Positions 46,915-58,200 of a stretch of 64,000 nt of DNA are shown piece after piece. This DNA comes from Anaeramoeba flamelloides. Taxonomy: Eukaryota > Metamonada > Anaeramoebidae. Below the pieces are notes generated by a model. That model saw nothing but the letters and a program-made list of their open reading frames with translations, did no database searches and was not told the DNA's origin. A program made the position numbers and the translations under genes. Numbering within the stretch: the first letter of the stretch is position 1; each line of letters opens with the position of its first letter. The stretch spans positions 5,704,001 through 5,768,000 of the forward strand of contig JANTQA010000032.1 of the NCBI GenBank assembly GCA_027625915.1, in the 5' to 3' direction.

Positions 46915-47620
46915 TAAACTATTTTTCAGTCAAAGGGGCCCAGTTGTAATGGTAAAATATATGTGTTTAAAGGATTAGCATAGATATTAGAAGAAAAAAA
47001 TTTTTTGGAAATTTTCAAAATTGAAATCATTTTTTCACATTTCTTCACATTTTTTTTTTTTTTTTCGATTTTTTTTTTTAAAAACGTCATTCAGTTGTAA
47101 AAAATTTTTTTATTACAAGATCAATAGTCACTTGGTAAAAAAATGTTATTCTCAGGTCATTGAAACCACGTAAAGATTGTTGAGAAATCTATTGATTTCT
47201 ATTGCAATTCTATTCGATCTTTGATTTTGATATTTGTTTAATAAATGTGAAAATTTTTCACTTTATTTTCATTTCATTTTTCAAATAGAGACCACAAATA
47301 CCAACAAACTTCGTTTGGGGGCTTAATTTCTAAAAGAAAAGTATGGAAAAATGAATTGAAAAATGTTTCATATTTATTATTCAAATACCAGTAGAAGTTC
47401 AAAACGAACATCCTTGTTTTTCTCAATAGGGCCCTAAGAATTTGAGTTTTTCAATTTTTAAGAAAAGCCATTGATTAATTAGTTTTCTTTCAGACATATA
47501 TCAACATTTCTTTGAGGTTTATTATTCTCTTTATTTCTTATTTATTCTTCAAAGGTCAATTATATAAAATAATTGATATTTGAAAAAAACGTTGGGCCCC
47601 TTTAACTGAAACAGAGTTTA
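46915..47620. mobile_element. Internally deleted Tc1-type element with nested hairpin
   Basis: 706 bp with terminal inverted repeats of about 30 bp: left TAAACTATTTTTCAGTCAAA then GGGGCCCA, right the inverse (TGGGCCCCTTTAACTGAAAC). Its left 130 bp aligns with 18656-18790, and its right 450 bp aligns with 20090-20448. It therefore keeps both ends of the decayed Tc1-type element but lacks nearly all of the transposase. A hairpin element (47227-47393) is nested inside. It needs a transposase from elsewhere. Confidence 0.82.
47227..47393. repeat. ~167-bp hairpin element, copy 3 (nested)
   Basis: TGATATTTGTTTAATAAATG on the left faces TTTATTATTCAAATACCAGT on the right, with TCACTTTATTTTC/GAATTGAAAAATG inside. 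It interrupts the deleted Tc1-type element, whose sequence resumes at GAAGTTCAAAACG, so it is the younger insertion. Confidence 0.7.
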
Positions 47621-49238
47621 TAATTTTTAACATAGCTTTTAATAAGTAAAAGGTATCAAAATAATTGAGGAACGAAAAAATTCCTAATAATTTCATTTTT
47701 ACACGAAAAAAATATATTAAACGATTGAAATAATGGACAAAAAAAAATATAATGGAAAATAAAAATAACAATTAAGATTTTCCAAACTGTGATCATTAAA
47801 CTAAAGATATTTCCTCTTTTTACTATAAAATCAAAAAGAATTAAAAAAGGTTCTGAAATTTTCTTGAGTTTTATTTTTTTTTGAACAAATAAAATTTTTC
47901 CAGAATCAAAAAAGAGAATCTAAAATAACCCAATAACATTTTACATGAGAAGGTGGCCAATTTAAAATTGATTATATTTCTGAAAAAATGTCCATCAACA
48001 ACAAAAACACACAATAGAAAACATTTTAACTCAGAAAGATACAATAATATCTTCTAAAAACCTTTTTTTAACTTTTCAATTTTTTTTTTAATTTAAAACA
48101 AATGAATCTAAAAAATTTATAAAAAAAATTCAATTTATATTATTATTGTTGTTATGGATATTTGGCCCAAAAGAGTTTGAAACCACAAAAAACACGAGGT
48201 GTATCTTCAACTTCATGAAGTATTTTTGAATTCAAAAGAAAATTTCGAAAATGCAATTTACCCCATTCACTAAAGGTATATGTTCAAAATAATATATTTT
48301 TTGTTCCAATTTGAAATGATTTTATATCATATTTAAACCAACTATTTAGAAAATTTTCGTCAGTACCTATTGAATTTTTTCTTTTAATTATGGTTTTACT
48401 TTGATCTGAAAACTGACTAAAAGTAATTCTTATAAAAAAATGAAATATTCATTTTGATAATATTGTGTAATTGTTGTTTTCGTAGGTATTTATTTGTTGA
48501 TTATTTCTTATATTTTTTTCGCTTGAAGTAAAACAATTTGGATTAAAACCCCCCTTAAATGATTTTTTTTAAAGAGAATCTGACTTCATCAAAATCAGTT
48601 TCTTCCGGTTCAATTGATCAATCTCTTTATTTTTTTGTTTTCTCAATACATAAAAAACCTAAACACATAAACATAGTCTATTACATCCTGAAGGAAATTG
48701 AGTATTCTTTATCAGTGTTTCATTTTTCATTTATATATTTAACATTATTTTACACTTTTTTTCAAGGGATCTATTAATAACTTTATATTTTTCTTAATAG
48801 TTTTTTAATTAAAATCAAATTCATTTGAAAAAAAAAATTACTGAATAAAAAACAAAAAATTAATGAAAATTTCATAAAATTGAATTATATAATGTTTAAT
48901 CACAATACACAACAATTCAAAATCTGAAACCATTGAATATTTAAAACTCCAAAATAATTCGATTTTTAATAAAATATTTTGAAATAAAGAATTTTCATCA
49001 ATTGCAAAAGCAAAAGCAAAAGCAAAAGCAAAAGCAAAAGCAAAAGTAAAAGTAAAAGCAAAAGCAAAAGTAAAAGTAAAGGTAAAAGCAAAAGCAAAAG
49101 CAAATTGAAAACGCAAAGGAAAAGGAAAACGCAAATTGATAGAAAAACAATAAATAAATAATAAATCAACAAAATTAAAGAAATTTATTAATAAAAAAGA
49201 ATAAAATAAAAGAAATATTTTCTTCTTCTTCTTCTTTT
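47621..49238. other. Intergenic with GCAAAA microsatellite
   Basis: A/T DNA with no supported gene. A hexanucleotide array GCAAAA/GTAAAA, about 18 units, runs from roughly 49003 to 49110, about 130 bases beyond the stop codon of the TACC gene. It would lie in the 3' untranslated region or just past it. Frames read through this array are artefacts. Confidence 0.7.
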
Positions 49239-52200
49239 TTAAATTTGATTGCTTTCTAATTGAGAAATAATTTTTTCAACTATTTTCATCAAATCTTTAT
49301 TTTCTTTTTCTTTTTGTAAAAGATGATTTTGTAAAGCAAAGGATGTATTTTCAGCTTTAATGCACTTTGCTTTTCTTAATTGCAATCCACCAAAGGCATT
49401 ATTATTTTCTTTTTCCATTGTCTTTTTAATGGAATCCATTTTCCCGTAGGCATCGTTCAGCATTTTTTCGACATGCTTTTTCAAATCTATGTATCGTTGC
49501 TGTGTATTTTCTAATTGCTTTTTCAATTTGATTTGCCATTGTTTCAGATTTTTACTTTTTTCGACGATTTGCTTATTCTCCTGCTGTAGCAAATCGTATT
49601 GATTTCTTAGCTGGGAATAAAAGGTTTCCATTTTTTCTGTTTGTTGGTTTAATTTGGCATTCGTCTTTTCAAGTTGTGTTTTGGCTTTGTTTTTCTTTTC
49701 TTCTTCAATATAGCCGGTTTCCTTTTTAATAATATCTTCATAATGATCGATTTTCTTTTGATAGCTTTTACGTTCAAGTACCGAGTTTCGGTATTGTCTT
49801 TGGAGATCTGCTATTTCTTTAGTCAATTCAGAAATACGCTTTGGTGCAGATCTTATTACATTTTTTTTCACTGTTTCCTGATCATTTGGATTTGGGTTTT
49901 TTTGCGCTTGTTCCTTTTCTAATGGATCCGGTTCTTCCAAAATTTCTGTTCCCGCTGTTTCCTTGCCTTTTGCCTTTTTCTGTTTTGTTGAAGCATTTTT
50001 TTTTTTATTTGTTTCGTTCTGTTTTAATTCCTTTTCTTGCTGATCTATTTGCATTAAATATTTTTGATATTCATCATCAGACATTTCATTCATATCATCG
50101 CCATTCTCTTCATTGGAATTTAATAAATAGTCTTCCCCGAGGTCTTCCAGAAAATCGCGATAATTGTCACCGCCATTATCGCCCTTTTTATTGCTTTTTT
50201 TGGTTGCTTTTTTTTTATTGGCTTTTTGGCTTGTGCTTTTCCTTTTCGTTTGATTCTTATCATTATTAGGAAGAAATTCTTCAAAGTTATCTTCAGAATC
50301 AGAACTAGATTCGATACCATCCCTTTCACTGATTAATTGTTCAAATATATTCACAGTATCATTATAAATGGAATCATCCGAATCTGATTCTGATTCGGGT
50401 CCCTCTCGCACGCTTTTTAAATCTTGCACGACCTGTGAATAATAATTTACTTCATCTTCATCAGATTCAATTGATTTATCATTATCGTTATCGTTATCAT
50501 TAATTGTGGTATTTTTCTTATCTTGATCATTTTCATTAATTAAATTATTTGACATTTTTAAAGAAGAAGATTGTTTCACTGTTGATGCTTTGGTGGTTTT
50601 TTTGATTTCATTTAAATCATTTTTAAAATTATTTAACCATTCTTTTTCTTTTTCAATTTGTGAATTATTTTTTTTATCATTATTTGAGTCGTCATTTTTA
50701 AAGTTTAATATATCATTATCAAAGTCGCTGTCTTCACTTTCTGTGTCTGAACCGATTTTATCTGTTTTCAATTGGACTAACAAATTAGAAAATTCTTCAT
50801 AATCCTTATCAGCGTCAGAATCTTCGCTACTAAAGCCCCCTTCTCGGACAGTTTGTAATTCTTGATTTATACTTTCATACATTTTTGAATATTTTTTCAT
50901 TTCATCATCAACTGGCATTTTTTTTTGATGATCTTTTTTTATGAGAGTATTTTTTTGATTCTTTTTTTTATTATTTTTCTCGTTGTTGCTTTTTGAAGTG
51001 TCACTGGTAGGCTTTTTTTTAATCTTGACAGGATTTTTTGTTGATTTTTTCTTGTTTTGATTTTTTTTAATATTATTAACTTTTTTATTTTTATTATTTT
51101 CCTTTTTATTATTAACGTTTCTGGGTTTTTTTTTCCCAAGTTTTTTGTTATCTGTTGATTGGCTAGAACTAGTTTTAGAATTGGAACTAGTTTTAGAATT
51201 AGAACTAGTTTCCTCAATGATTGTTTCAATTTCAGAATCAGAATCGGAATCGGAATTATTTTGTCCTTTTTGATCGGTTTTTAAATGCTCAATTAAATAA
51301 CTAAATTCTTCAAAATCCTCATCATCATCTTCCGATATATCGCTTTGTGAATTTTCTTCTCGAACACTTTTTAGATTTTGATAATATTGTTGATATTTCA
51401 TAATTTCATCGTCCTGTAAAGATTCCATTTCGGTTGTGGAAACTAAATTTTCAGAATTCTGGTTTATACTATCATTTAAATTTTCATTTTCATTTTCTTG
51501 TTCACTATTTTCAGAATTAGTAATAGTTTCTAAAGTAATTTGCTTTTTTAAATTATCAATTTTTTTTTGAAATTCATCATCTTCTTCATCATCCTCATCA
51601 TCGTCTTCATAGTTAATGTCGTCATCGTCATCATCATAGCCATTAATTTCATCATCCTTATATTCATTTTCTTTACTTGCAATTTTTAAAAGATCATCAT
51701 CTTCATCATCATCATCATTGTTGTTGTTGTTGTTGCTTTTGCTGTTGCCGTTGCTCCTGGATTTTTTATTATCAGAATCATCACTGCCATATTCATTTAT
51801 ATTATCACTATTATCTTCATCCCCAGACATATTCTTTGCTAATTCTTTTCTTAAATTTTCTAAAATTTTGGAATATGATTGGTTTTTTTTTTCAATTTCT
51901 AAATCCGTATTATTGTTTTCACTTATTAACAAATCTTCTAACCGATCAGTTCCCAATTCCTTATTTAATTCATCTTCTTCATCATCTTTTAAATTCACAT
52001 ATTTGCTATAGTCGTTAGTGTTTGTTAACTTTTTAAGATCTTGCTTCTCATCATCATCGGAATAATTTAAATTCTCATTATTTTCAGAATCAGATCTATT
52101 TTTTAAATCGTTTTTAAACTTTTTCATTAACTTACTAAAGTCCTGGGAATCAGAATCGGACCCCTCATTAGAGTTTTGGCCATTAATGTTCATTTCTTCA

Positions 52201-53243
52201 AATTTGTTTTGATCTAATTCTTCATTAAAATCATCATCTTCTTTTTTGCTATTATTTAAATATTTTAAATATTTTTCTAAATCCTCTTTATTTTGCTCCA
52301 AGTCATCATTATCCCCAGAGTTGCTTTCGTCATTGGAATCTTCTCCAAAATCGACATTGTCGTCTAAATCACTCATGCCTTCAATATCACTATTATTACT
52401 ATCTTCGTCTAGATCGTCATTGTCGTCTTCATCATTGATCTCATAGTTGTTATCATCTTCCTCATTATATTGATCAACTTCCGATTCCAAAACTTTTTTT
52501 TCTTCCAAAATGTCTCTTAATTTTGCTTGGAATAATTCAGTTTCATCATCATCATCATCGTCGTCTCCAGAAATTTCCTCAAGTTGGTTCATCAATTTGT
52601 TGATCCGATCATCGTCATCACCTTCGTCTTTGTCTTCTTCTTCGTCTTGGTCTCCATTTTCACTTTCATTATCGTTTTCGTTTTCGTTTTTGTTTTCTTG
52701 ATCACTACTGCTTTGATCCGTGACCTTTTTTTTTAAAGATTCAATCATTTGTGAATATTTTTCTGTTTCAAAATTATTGTCATCGTCTTCATTATTGTCT
52801 TCACTATTTTCATATTCATAATTATAATTATCTTCTTCTTCTTCTTCACTTTTTTCTTGAGATCCTTTTCCGTTAAAATCCTCGCTGTTGTTTGATTCAG
52901 AATTCGAATTCTCCTGCGCAATTAAGTTGTTCATTTTTTCTAAATAATTTTGATAATGCCCTGATTGGTTCTCATTATTCGCCTCATCGTTTCTATATTC
53001 TTCTTCGTCTTCCTCTCCTGTTTCTTCTTCTTGGTTTTCATTTTCATTTTCATTTTCCGATCCTCCGTCAATGAAATCGTAACGTGAAATATCTAAATTC
53101 GAAGAATCAGATCCAGAATTGTTTTCTGTACCAGATCCTTCTTGTGAATTGTCAAGGCCAGAACTTAGATCCTCATCTGAGTTGATTGTGTTCCTCATTT
53201 GTTCAATAAAGTTTTGGTATTCATCCAGTTTTGAATCATTCAT
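49239..53243 (-). CDS. Giant acidic TACC-domain protein
   Basis: A 1334-residue protein with a C-terminal TACC coiled coil (about 1135-1332). The match to the family is strongest over QQRYIDLKKHVEKML (1249-1263) and LQNHLLQKEKENKDLMKIVE (1304-1323). TACC proteins bind the microtubule polymerase XMAP215/TOG at centrosomes and spindles. The first 1100 residues are very acidic and Ser/Asn-rich. They contain about 15 short amphipathic segments of the form Y-x-x-Y-[IL]-x-x-[LM] (for example 9-19, 97-109, 162-172, 456-467, 616-627, 784-796, 1028-1036). Three long modules stand out at about 611-660, 779-830 and 928-985, each with a K-Y-x-x-x-Y-x-x-L-x-x-V-R-E part and an acidic-serine part. Lys-rich linkers lie at 702-770 and 998-1020. 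Single exon; the start is the first ATG after a long pyrimidine tract. Confidence 0.87.
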   Translation of the reverse strand: MNDSKLDEYQNFIEQMRNTINSDEDLSSGLDNSQEGSGTENNSGSDSSNLDISRYDFIDGGSENENENENQEEETGEEDEEEYRNDEANNENQSGHYQNYLEKMNNLIAQENSNSESNNSEDFNGKGSQEKSEEEEEDNYNYEYENSEDNNEDDDNNFETEKYSQMIESLKKKVTDQSSSDQENKNENENDNESENGDQDEEEDKDEGDDDDRINKLMNQLEEISGDDDDDDDETELFQAKLRDILEEKKVLESEVDQYNEEDDNNYEINDEDDNDDLDEDSNNSDIEGMSDLDDNVDFGEDSNDESNSGDNDDLEQNKEDLEKYLKYLNNSKKEDDDFNEELDQNKFEEMNINGQNSNEGSDSDSQDFSKLMKKFKNDLKNRSDSENNENLNYSDDDEKQDLKKLTNTNDYSKYVNLKDDEEDELNKELGTDRLEDLLISENNNTDLEIEKKNQSYSKILENLRKELAKNMSGDEDNSDNINEYGSDDSDNKKSRSNGNSKSNNNNNNDDDDEDDDLLKIASKENEYKDDEINGYDDDDDDINYEDDDEDDEEDDEFQKKIDNLKKQITLETITNSENSEQENENENLNDSINQNSENLVSTTEMESLQDDEIMKYQQYYQNLKSVREENSQSDISEDDDEDFEEFSYLIEHLKTDQKGQNNSDSDSDSEIETIIEETSSNSKTSSNSKTSSSQSTDNKKLGKKKPRNVNNKKENNKNKKVNNIKKNQNKKKSTKNPVKIKKKPTSDTSKSNNEKNNKKKNQKNTLIKKDHQKKMPVDDEMKKYSKMYESINQELQTVREGGFSSEDSDADKDYEEFSNLLVQLKTDKIGSDTESEDSDFDNDILNFKNDDSNNDKKNNSQIEKEKEWLNNFKNDLNEIKKTTKASTVKQSSSLKMSNNLINENDQDKKNTTINDNDNDNDKSIESDEDEVNYYSQVVQDLKSVREGPESESDSDDSIYNDTVNIFEQLISERDGIESSSDSEDNFEEFLPNNDKNQTKRKSTSQKANKKKATKKSNKKGDNGGDNYRDFLEDLGEDYLLNSNEENGDDMNEMSDDEYQKYLMQIDQQEKELKQNETNKKKNASTKQKKAKGKETAGTEILEEPDPLEKEQAQKNPNPNDQETVKKNVIRSAPKRISELTKEIADLQRQYRNSVLERKSYQKKIDHYEDIIKKETGYIEEEKKNKAKTQLEKTNAKLNQQTEKMETFYSQLRNQYDLLQQENKQIVEKSKNLKQWQIKLKKQLENTQQRYIDLKKHVEKMLNDAYGKMDSIKKTMEKENNNAFGGLQLRKAKCIKAENTSFALQNHLLQKEKENKDLMKIVEKIISQLESNQI

Positions 53244-54015
53244 TTCTTTTTAAAATTTGTTCTTTTTCTTTTTCTTTTTTTTTTTCTTTTTCTTTATTTT
53301 TTGTTTTGTTGTTTTGTGTTTTGTATTTTGTGTTTTGTTTTTTTGTTTGATGCTTTTCTTTTGTTTTGGGATCTTTGTTGTGCCTCAAAAAAAGAAAAAA
53401 ATGTTAAAAAATGTTTTTCGAGGTTCAAAATAATATCAGAGAAGGGTGAGAGAATTCTTGTTAATGAAAGTTAATTTCCCTTCTTTCTTTTTGAGTTTTG
53501 TAAATTCAAGGATTAAAAATTTGTTTTTGTGTAAGAATCAGAGAACTAAATTTGGAAATAAGGATCTCTAAGGGTAAGGTTTCGAAATAGTTTGTTCACA
53601 TTCTCTCAATTTTGGGATTTAGTTTATTTGATTCTAATATGTGAAAAAGGTAAAATGTTTAAATTTTTTAAAGTATTCTTTTTGGAGACGTTTTTTTGTT
53701 GCACATTTGATTTTTTCTTTTTTGAACATTTCATTTTTTTAACCATAATTTTGAACATTTTTGAATGAGAACAGTTTGTACTCTATTGGTTTTTCTTTCA
53801 AGATTTGTTTGAATTTGTTGTTTTTGAAAACATAAAAAAAAAAAAAAAATTGGCTATTTAATTGAAACAAAAAGTAACGGGAAAAAAAAATTTACATATT
53901 TTATTATTTTGTAGATCGAGTTTAACAGAAAAAAATAGAATGTTTGAGATAATATTAAAAACCATTTTGGATAGAACAAGACTAGTCAAATAAAAAAAAA
54001 TGCTTAATAAAAAAA
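53244..54015. other. Upstream region of the TACC gene
   Basis: Directly upstream (53250-53360) is a long TTTTTC/TTTTG tract. On the gene's strand this is a purine-rich A/G leader, as expected of a 5' untranslated region. The rest is plain A/T DNA up to the tRNA terminator. Confidence 0.5.
54009..54015 (-). terminator. Pol III terminator of tRNA-Glu
   Basis: Seven T on the minus strand start right after the discriminator base of the tRNA, the usual RNA polymerase III stop. Confidence 0.85.
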
Positions 54016-54086
54016 TTCGGATACCGGGAATCGAACCCGGGCCAATCGGATGAGAACCGAACGTACTACCACTAGACAATATCCGA
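54016..54086 (-). tRNA. tRNA-Glu (anticodon CTC)
   Basis: 71 nt including an A discriminator, no intron. The acceptor stem TCGGATA/TATCCGA pairs perfectly. The A box (GTCTAGTGGTAGTACG) and B box (GGTTCGATTCC) are intact. The T stem CCGGG/CCCGG is perfect. The anticodon loop TTCTCAT gives CTC, reading GAG. Two imperfections are visible: the D stem has a C-T opposition at its third pair and the anticodon stem has a T-T opposition at its first pair. The gene should still be functional, but the mismatches are unusual. Confidence 0.93.
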
Positions 54087-55239
54087 TGATACATTTTTTA
54101 CTACATTTTTAACTTTTTAATTAAAATTTATTAGTTTCAACAATTATTTCTCATTTCAAAAAATAATTTGAAATCAAAAAGGGAAACTTGTTCAACAATA
54201 CGAAGACTCAAAATCAAGTTTAACATTAATATTAAACGTTTACTATATCTCAATATAAGCATTGATAAAATATATTCAAGAATTCGATATTAATTAAGTA
54301 CTATATTATTAATAAATATCGAGAATAAAAACAGATCCAAATATCAAAACAAAAAATCTACAATTCATGAAAATAGTCTACATTATTCAACAAATTTAAA
54401 GTTTAAATATCAAATTTCAATATTCAACGTTGTAAAATATCTGTTATGAATTGGTTGCAAAAATGTAGAATATCTACAGAAAAATTCAAGTTTTTAAAAA
54501 TTAAATTATTAACTTATAGATTAATTTAACCAATTATTTAACTAAAATATTGGATATCTATAGATTTTACAAATAGCTTAATAAAAAGTTTACAAAAATA
54601 ATCATTCTTTAGAGTTTTTTGGTTATTGATTCCTGAGTTAATCTTTGAAATTAGAAAAATTATAAAGATAATTACTTTTGGAAGTTCTAAATCTTAATTA
54701 TTTCAGAACTATTATTTTGAGTTTCTATTTTTAGATTTGGATCAGGAATTAAAAACAACAATTCTCAAAAAATAAAAGTTTTTAAATTATGATCATTACC
54801 AAAAAACAATCCAATTATTTATTGTACAATAATAATAATAAACACCTTTTCAATAATTGTTTCTCACCTTAAATAATAAATTGAAATATATATATATATA
54901 TATATATATATATCCTTTTGGTATTCAGAAACTATAAATAATTAAATAAGATTTGTAATTCATTTTTAAATCAATACAAATATATAAAAACCTTGTATTT
55001 TGTAAATTAAAAAAAAAAATAAAACCAAAAACCCAAAAAAAAGTGAGTCAAAATTTTTGAAATGTGCCTTACCGATTTTTTAATTACTAAACTTTGACTT
55101 AAAAAAAGTTAACAACAAGATTTTTGGATAATAATTATATTCATTTTAAAAGATATTAAATAATCCCAATTTTCTTAGTGATTATATATCTTTTGACATT
55201 TTCGAAGATATTTTTTCCACAAGAATCTCAAAAACAAAG

Positions 55240-55274
<35 letters not shown>

Positions 55275-58200
55275 AAAACAAAAATTTGAAAAAACAAAAC
55301 AAAAATTTGACAAAATTATAAAAAATGAATCTGATCCAAAATTTTGAAAATATTTATTTGATAAGAATATAGGTTAAACACCCAAAACATCCCCCATTAA
55401 CATTATAAAGTGAGTCTAAAATCTTGATAAATAGTTGTGATCTTTTATCCTGTGAACTATTTGAAACAAGTATCAAGAATACCATTAATGCCCAATTAGA
55501 ACACACTTTGATAAAACATGAATCTATGGTGATATTAAATCCATAATAACAGCTTTTCAATCTTAGATTTTTTACACCACCACATTAAATTATACGTTCT
55601 CAGATAACTTAACTATAACAACCCCATTTTCATTTTTTTTTCAATTTTCCACATTATAAAAATCAATCTTACATTAAAACTAACTCTAATAATTCATCTT
55701 GATTCACAAAACTAACGAGAAACTCTTTTTGAATTGAAAGAATCCTAATTTTTGTTTTATTTCGGATTTCTACTTACACTTTATTTCTCCTTCAAAACTA
55801 AATATTAATATCTTTCAATACATCCACATTTGAGAAAAATATATATATTTATACAAACCAAGATTATAAAATCATCAGCATCTTCTAAATAATAATGATA
55901 GCTAGCCTAAATGATATCATACTTTTATTAGATGGAATCACCCCCTTTTAAATCTAAAAAAAGGAAATTTAAAAAATACTTATAATCCAAGTTAATTATA
56001 GAGAGAAATTTTAATATTATATATACAACATTTTTTTTAAAAAAAATATTTTATTTACTCTAATTTCAGTTGTTTGTAATTTTTTAAATATTAAATTATA
56101 TAAATATACAAACTGAAAATTTATTTATTTATTTTTTTTAAATAAAAAAAAATGTTATTTTTAAAAATATATTTCTTGTTAAAAGATCAAAAGGAAATTG
56201 TAATATAGCGAAGGAAAATCAAAAAAGCATAAATGATTTACATTTGAAATAGAATTTTACATTAGAATGTGATTTTTTTTATAATTTGCAATATTCAACA
56301 AAAAATCATTTGTTTAAAAATTTTTTTGAATATTTAAAGTCAGTTGTTCTAACATCTCATTCAACAATAAAAACAAATATAAGTTTCATCAAAAGTTATT
56401 TTAAAATTATGTAATAATATCAAAAGTGGTGCCGAATAGATACTTTTTTATATTTATTTCACCCATGCTATTTATCTTGATGAATAAGATCCTTTTTCCA
56501 TTTCAGTATTTTTCACACCATTATTTTTTGAATTGGAAATTGAAATAAATAATCACATATATTCAAATTGTTATAAGAAAAATTTTTTTCTTATGAATAA
56601 AATATTATTAAATCCTCTTTCATCTGATATTTATTTGAGATTATTTTCAAAAGTTTTAATTATTGGTTTTTTTTGCAAACTTATTTCCAGTCAAATTTTT
56701 CCAGTTTTATTCATGAAATTTTAAAAAATATCTGATTTTACCATCCAGTATTCTTCAAAAAATATAATTTAATTTTTAGGATCTAATCATTTTTTCTAAT
56801 TTTGTCAATTTATTATTTTTTTTTCTAATTTATTTAATTTTTTTTTTTTTTCATTTTTTTTAAAAATCAATTTGACTCTAATATGCTTGTAAAATTCAAA
56901 TTAACTTTGTGAAACTTGGGGATTTGTAATTTCCTTCAAATTTTTCAATTTTTTGGTAAAGAAAACTTATTGTAAAAAAATTTCATTCCTCATAGAAAAT
57001 GAGATATTTTGTATTCGAAGTACAAATAAAAGACAAACAAATTTTTTTTAAAATAATTTTTTTTTCAATGAGTTAATAGATTTTTCTTGAATCTCTTTTA
57101 TGAAAATCAACAATAATATAGAAGTTTATTATTTCTATTATTTCCAAACAATTATAACTTTGTTAATTATTAAAAAAGTTGAATTTTTCATTTTTTACCA
57201 CGATACATTTGAGTGAATTAGGGTCCATTACATTGACTTTTCTATTATTATTATTATTATTCATAATTTACGATAAACACACTTTAATTTTTTAAATTGA
57301 GGTTTCTCTCTAATTGCCATGGAAAGTCCCCCCCCCCCCCTCCTCTTTTTTTTTTGAATAAAAATTGAATTGCTTAAAAGTTTTGGATGGGATCACTTTT
57401 TACTTTCAAAACTGTCATTTTGTTTGTGGTGGTGTGATCGGCATCTATGATCTGTTTAATTTTGATTTTTTAGTATTAGTCATTTATTTGGGACACTATG
57501 AATTGTCAATTAATTTTACTTTACTTTCTTTAATTAAAAAATAAATGCAAAAAATTATTTTAATTAAGTCATTATTAAACTAAATGTACTATATATTGAT
57601 ATTTTATCAAAAATTGTGAAATTAATTTTTTTTAAACTTTTTTTCAAAAAAATAAATTTAAATCATTTAACTGAGAAAATTTTACAATTTGTTATTAAAA
57701 TAAAAAGGATTCATCCCATTTAAATAAGCAGTATACTAAGAGTAAAGCCAAAAATAATTGTAATTGTGTAATAATTTACGTAATAATAAAAGAAAAATAA
57801 ATATCAAGGTAATTTTCACCCTTCCAAGAAGGATATTTTTTTCAAATATCATTTTTTTTTTGTTTCAAACAGATTTTAACAAAAAAATATTGTTTTCTCA
57901 GCAAAATAAATAGAAATAATTGAAAAATATACATTTTGTTTTTGGAATTAGTTTTTTTTTTTTTGAAGAGGATAAAAAAAAGGAACTTCATTGGTTGTTG
58001 AAAGAAAATTTTTTTTTGATTGAACAAAATTTATTAGGTAATTGAAGAAAATGAATTAAAAATAAAAAAATATAAAAATGATAAAATAATAAAAATATCT
58101 AAAAAATAATTTTTTCTCAATATGAATTAAGAAATAGTTTGTCAACTAAATTTCATAATAAATGTCCGATTTTTTTTTTTACTTTTTTTTTACTTTATTG

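Noticed and set aside
48838-49172. Frames of 98 and 68 codons through the GCAAAA array
   Set aside because: Ala-Phe or Leu repeats are simply the microsatellite read on the other strand.
53858-54094. 78-codon frame overlapping the tRNA
   Set aside because: It runs through the tRNA-Glu gene; the tRNA explains the conserved GC-rich part.
55354-55560. 68-codon minus-strand frame
   Set aside because: Somewhat complex residue mix but no motif, no ATG start and no partner exon.
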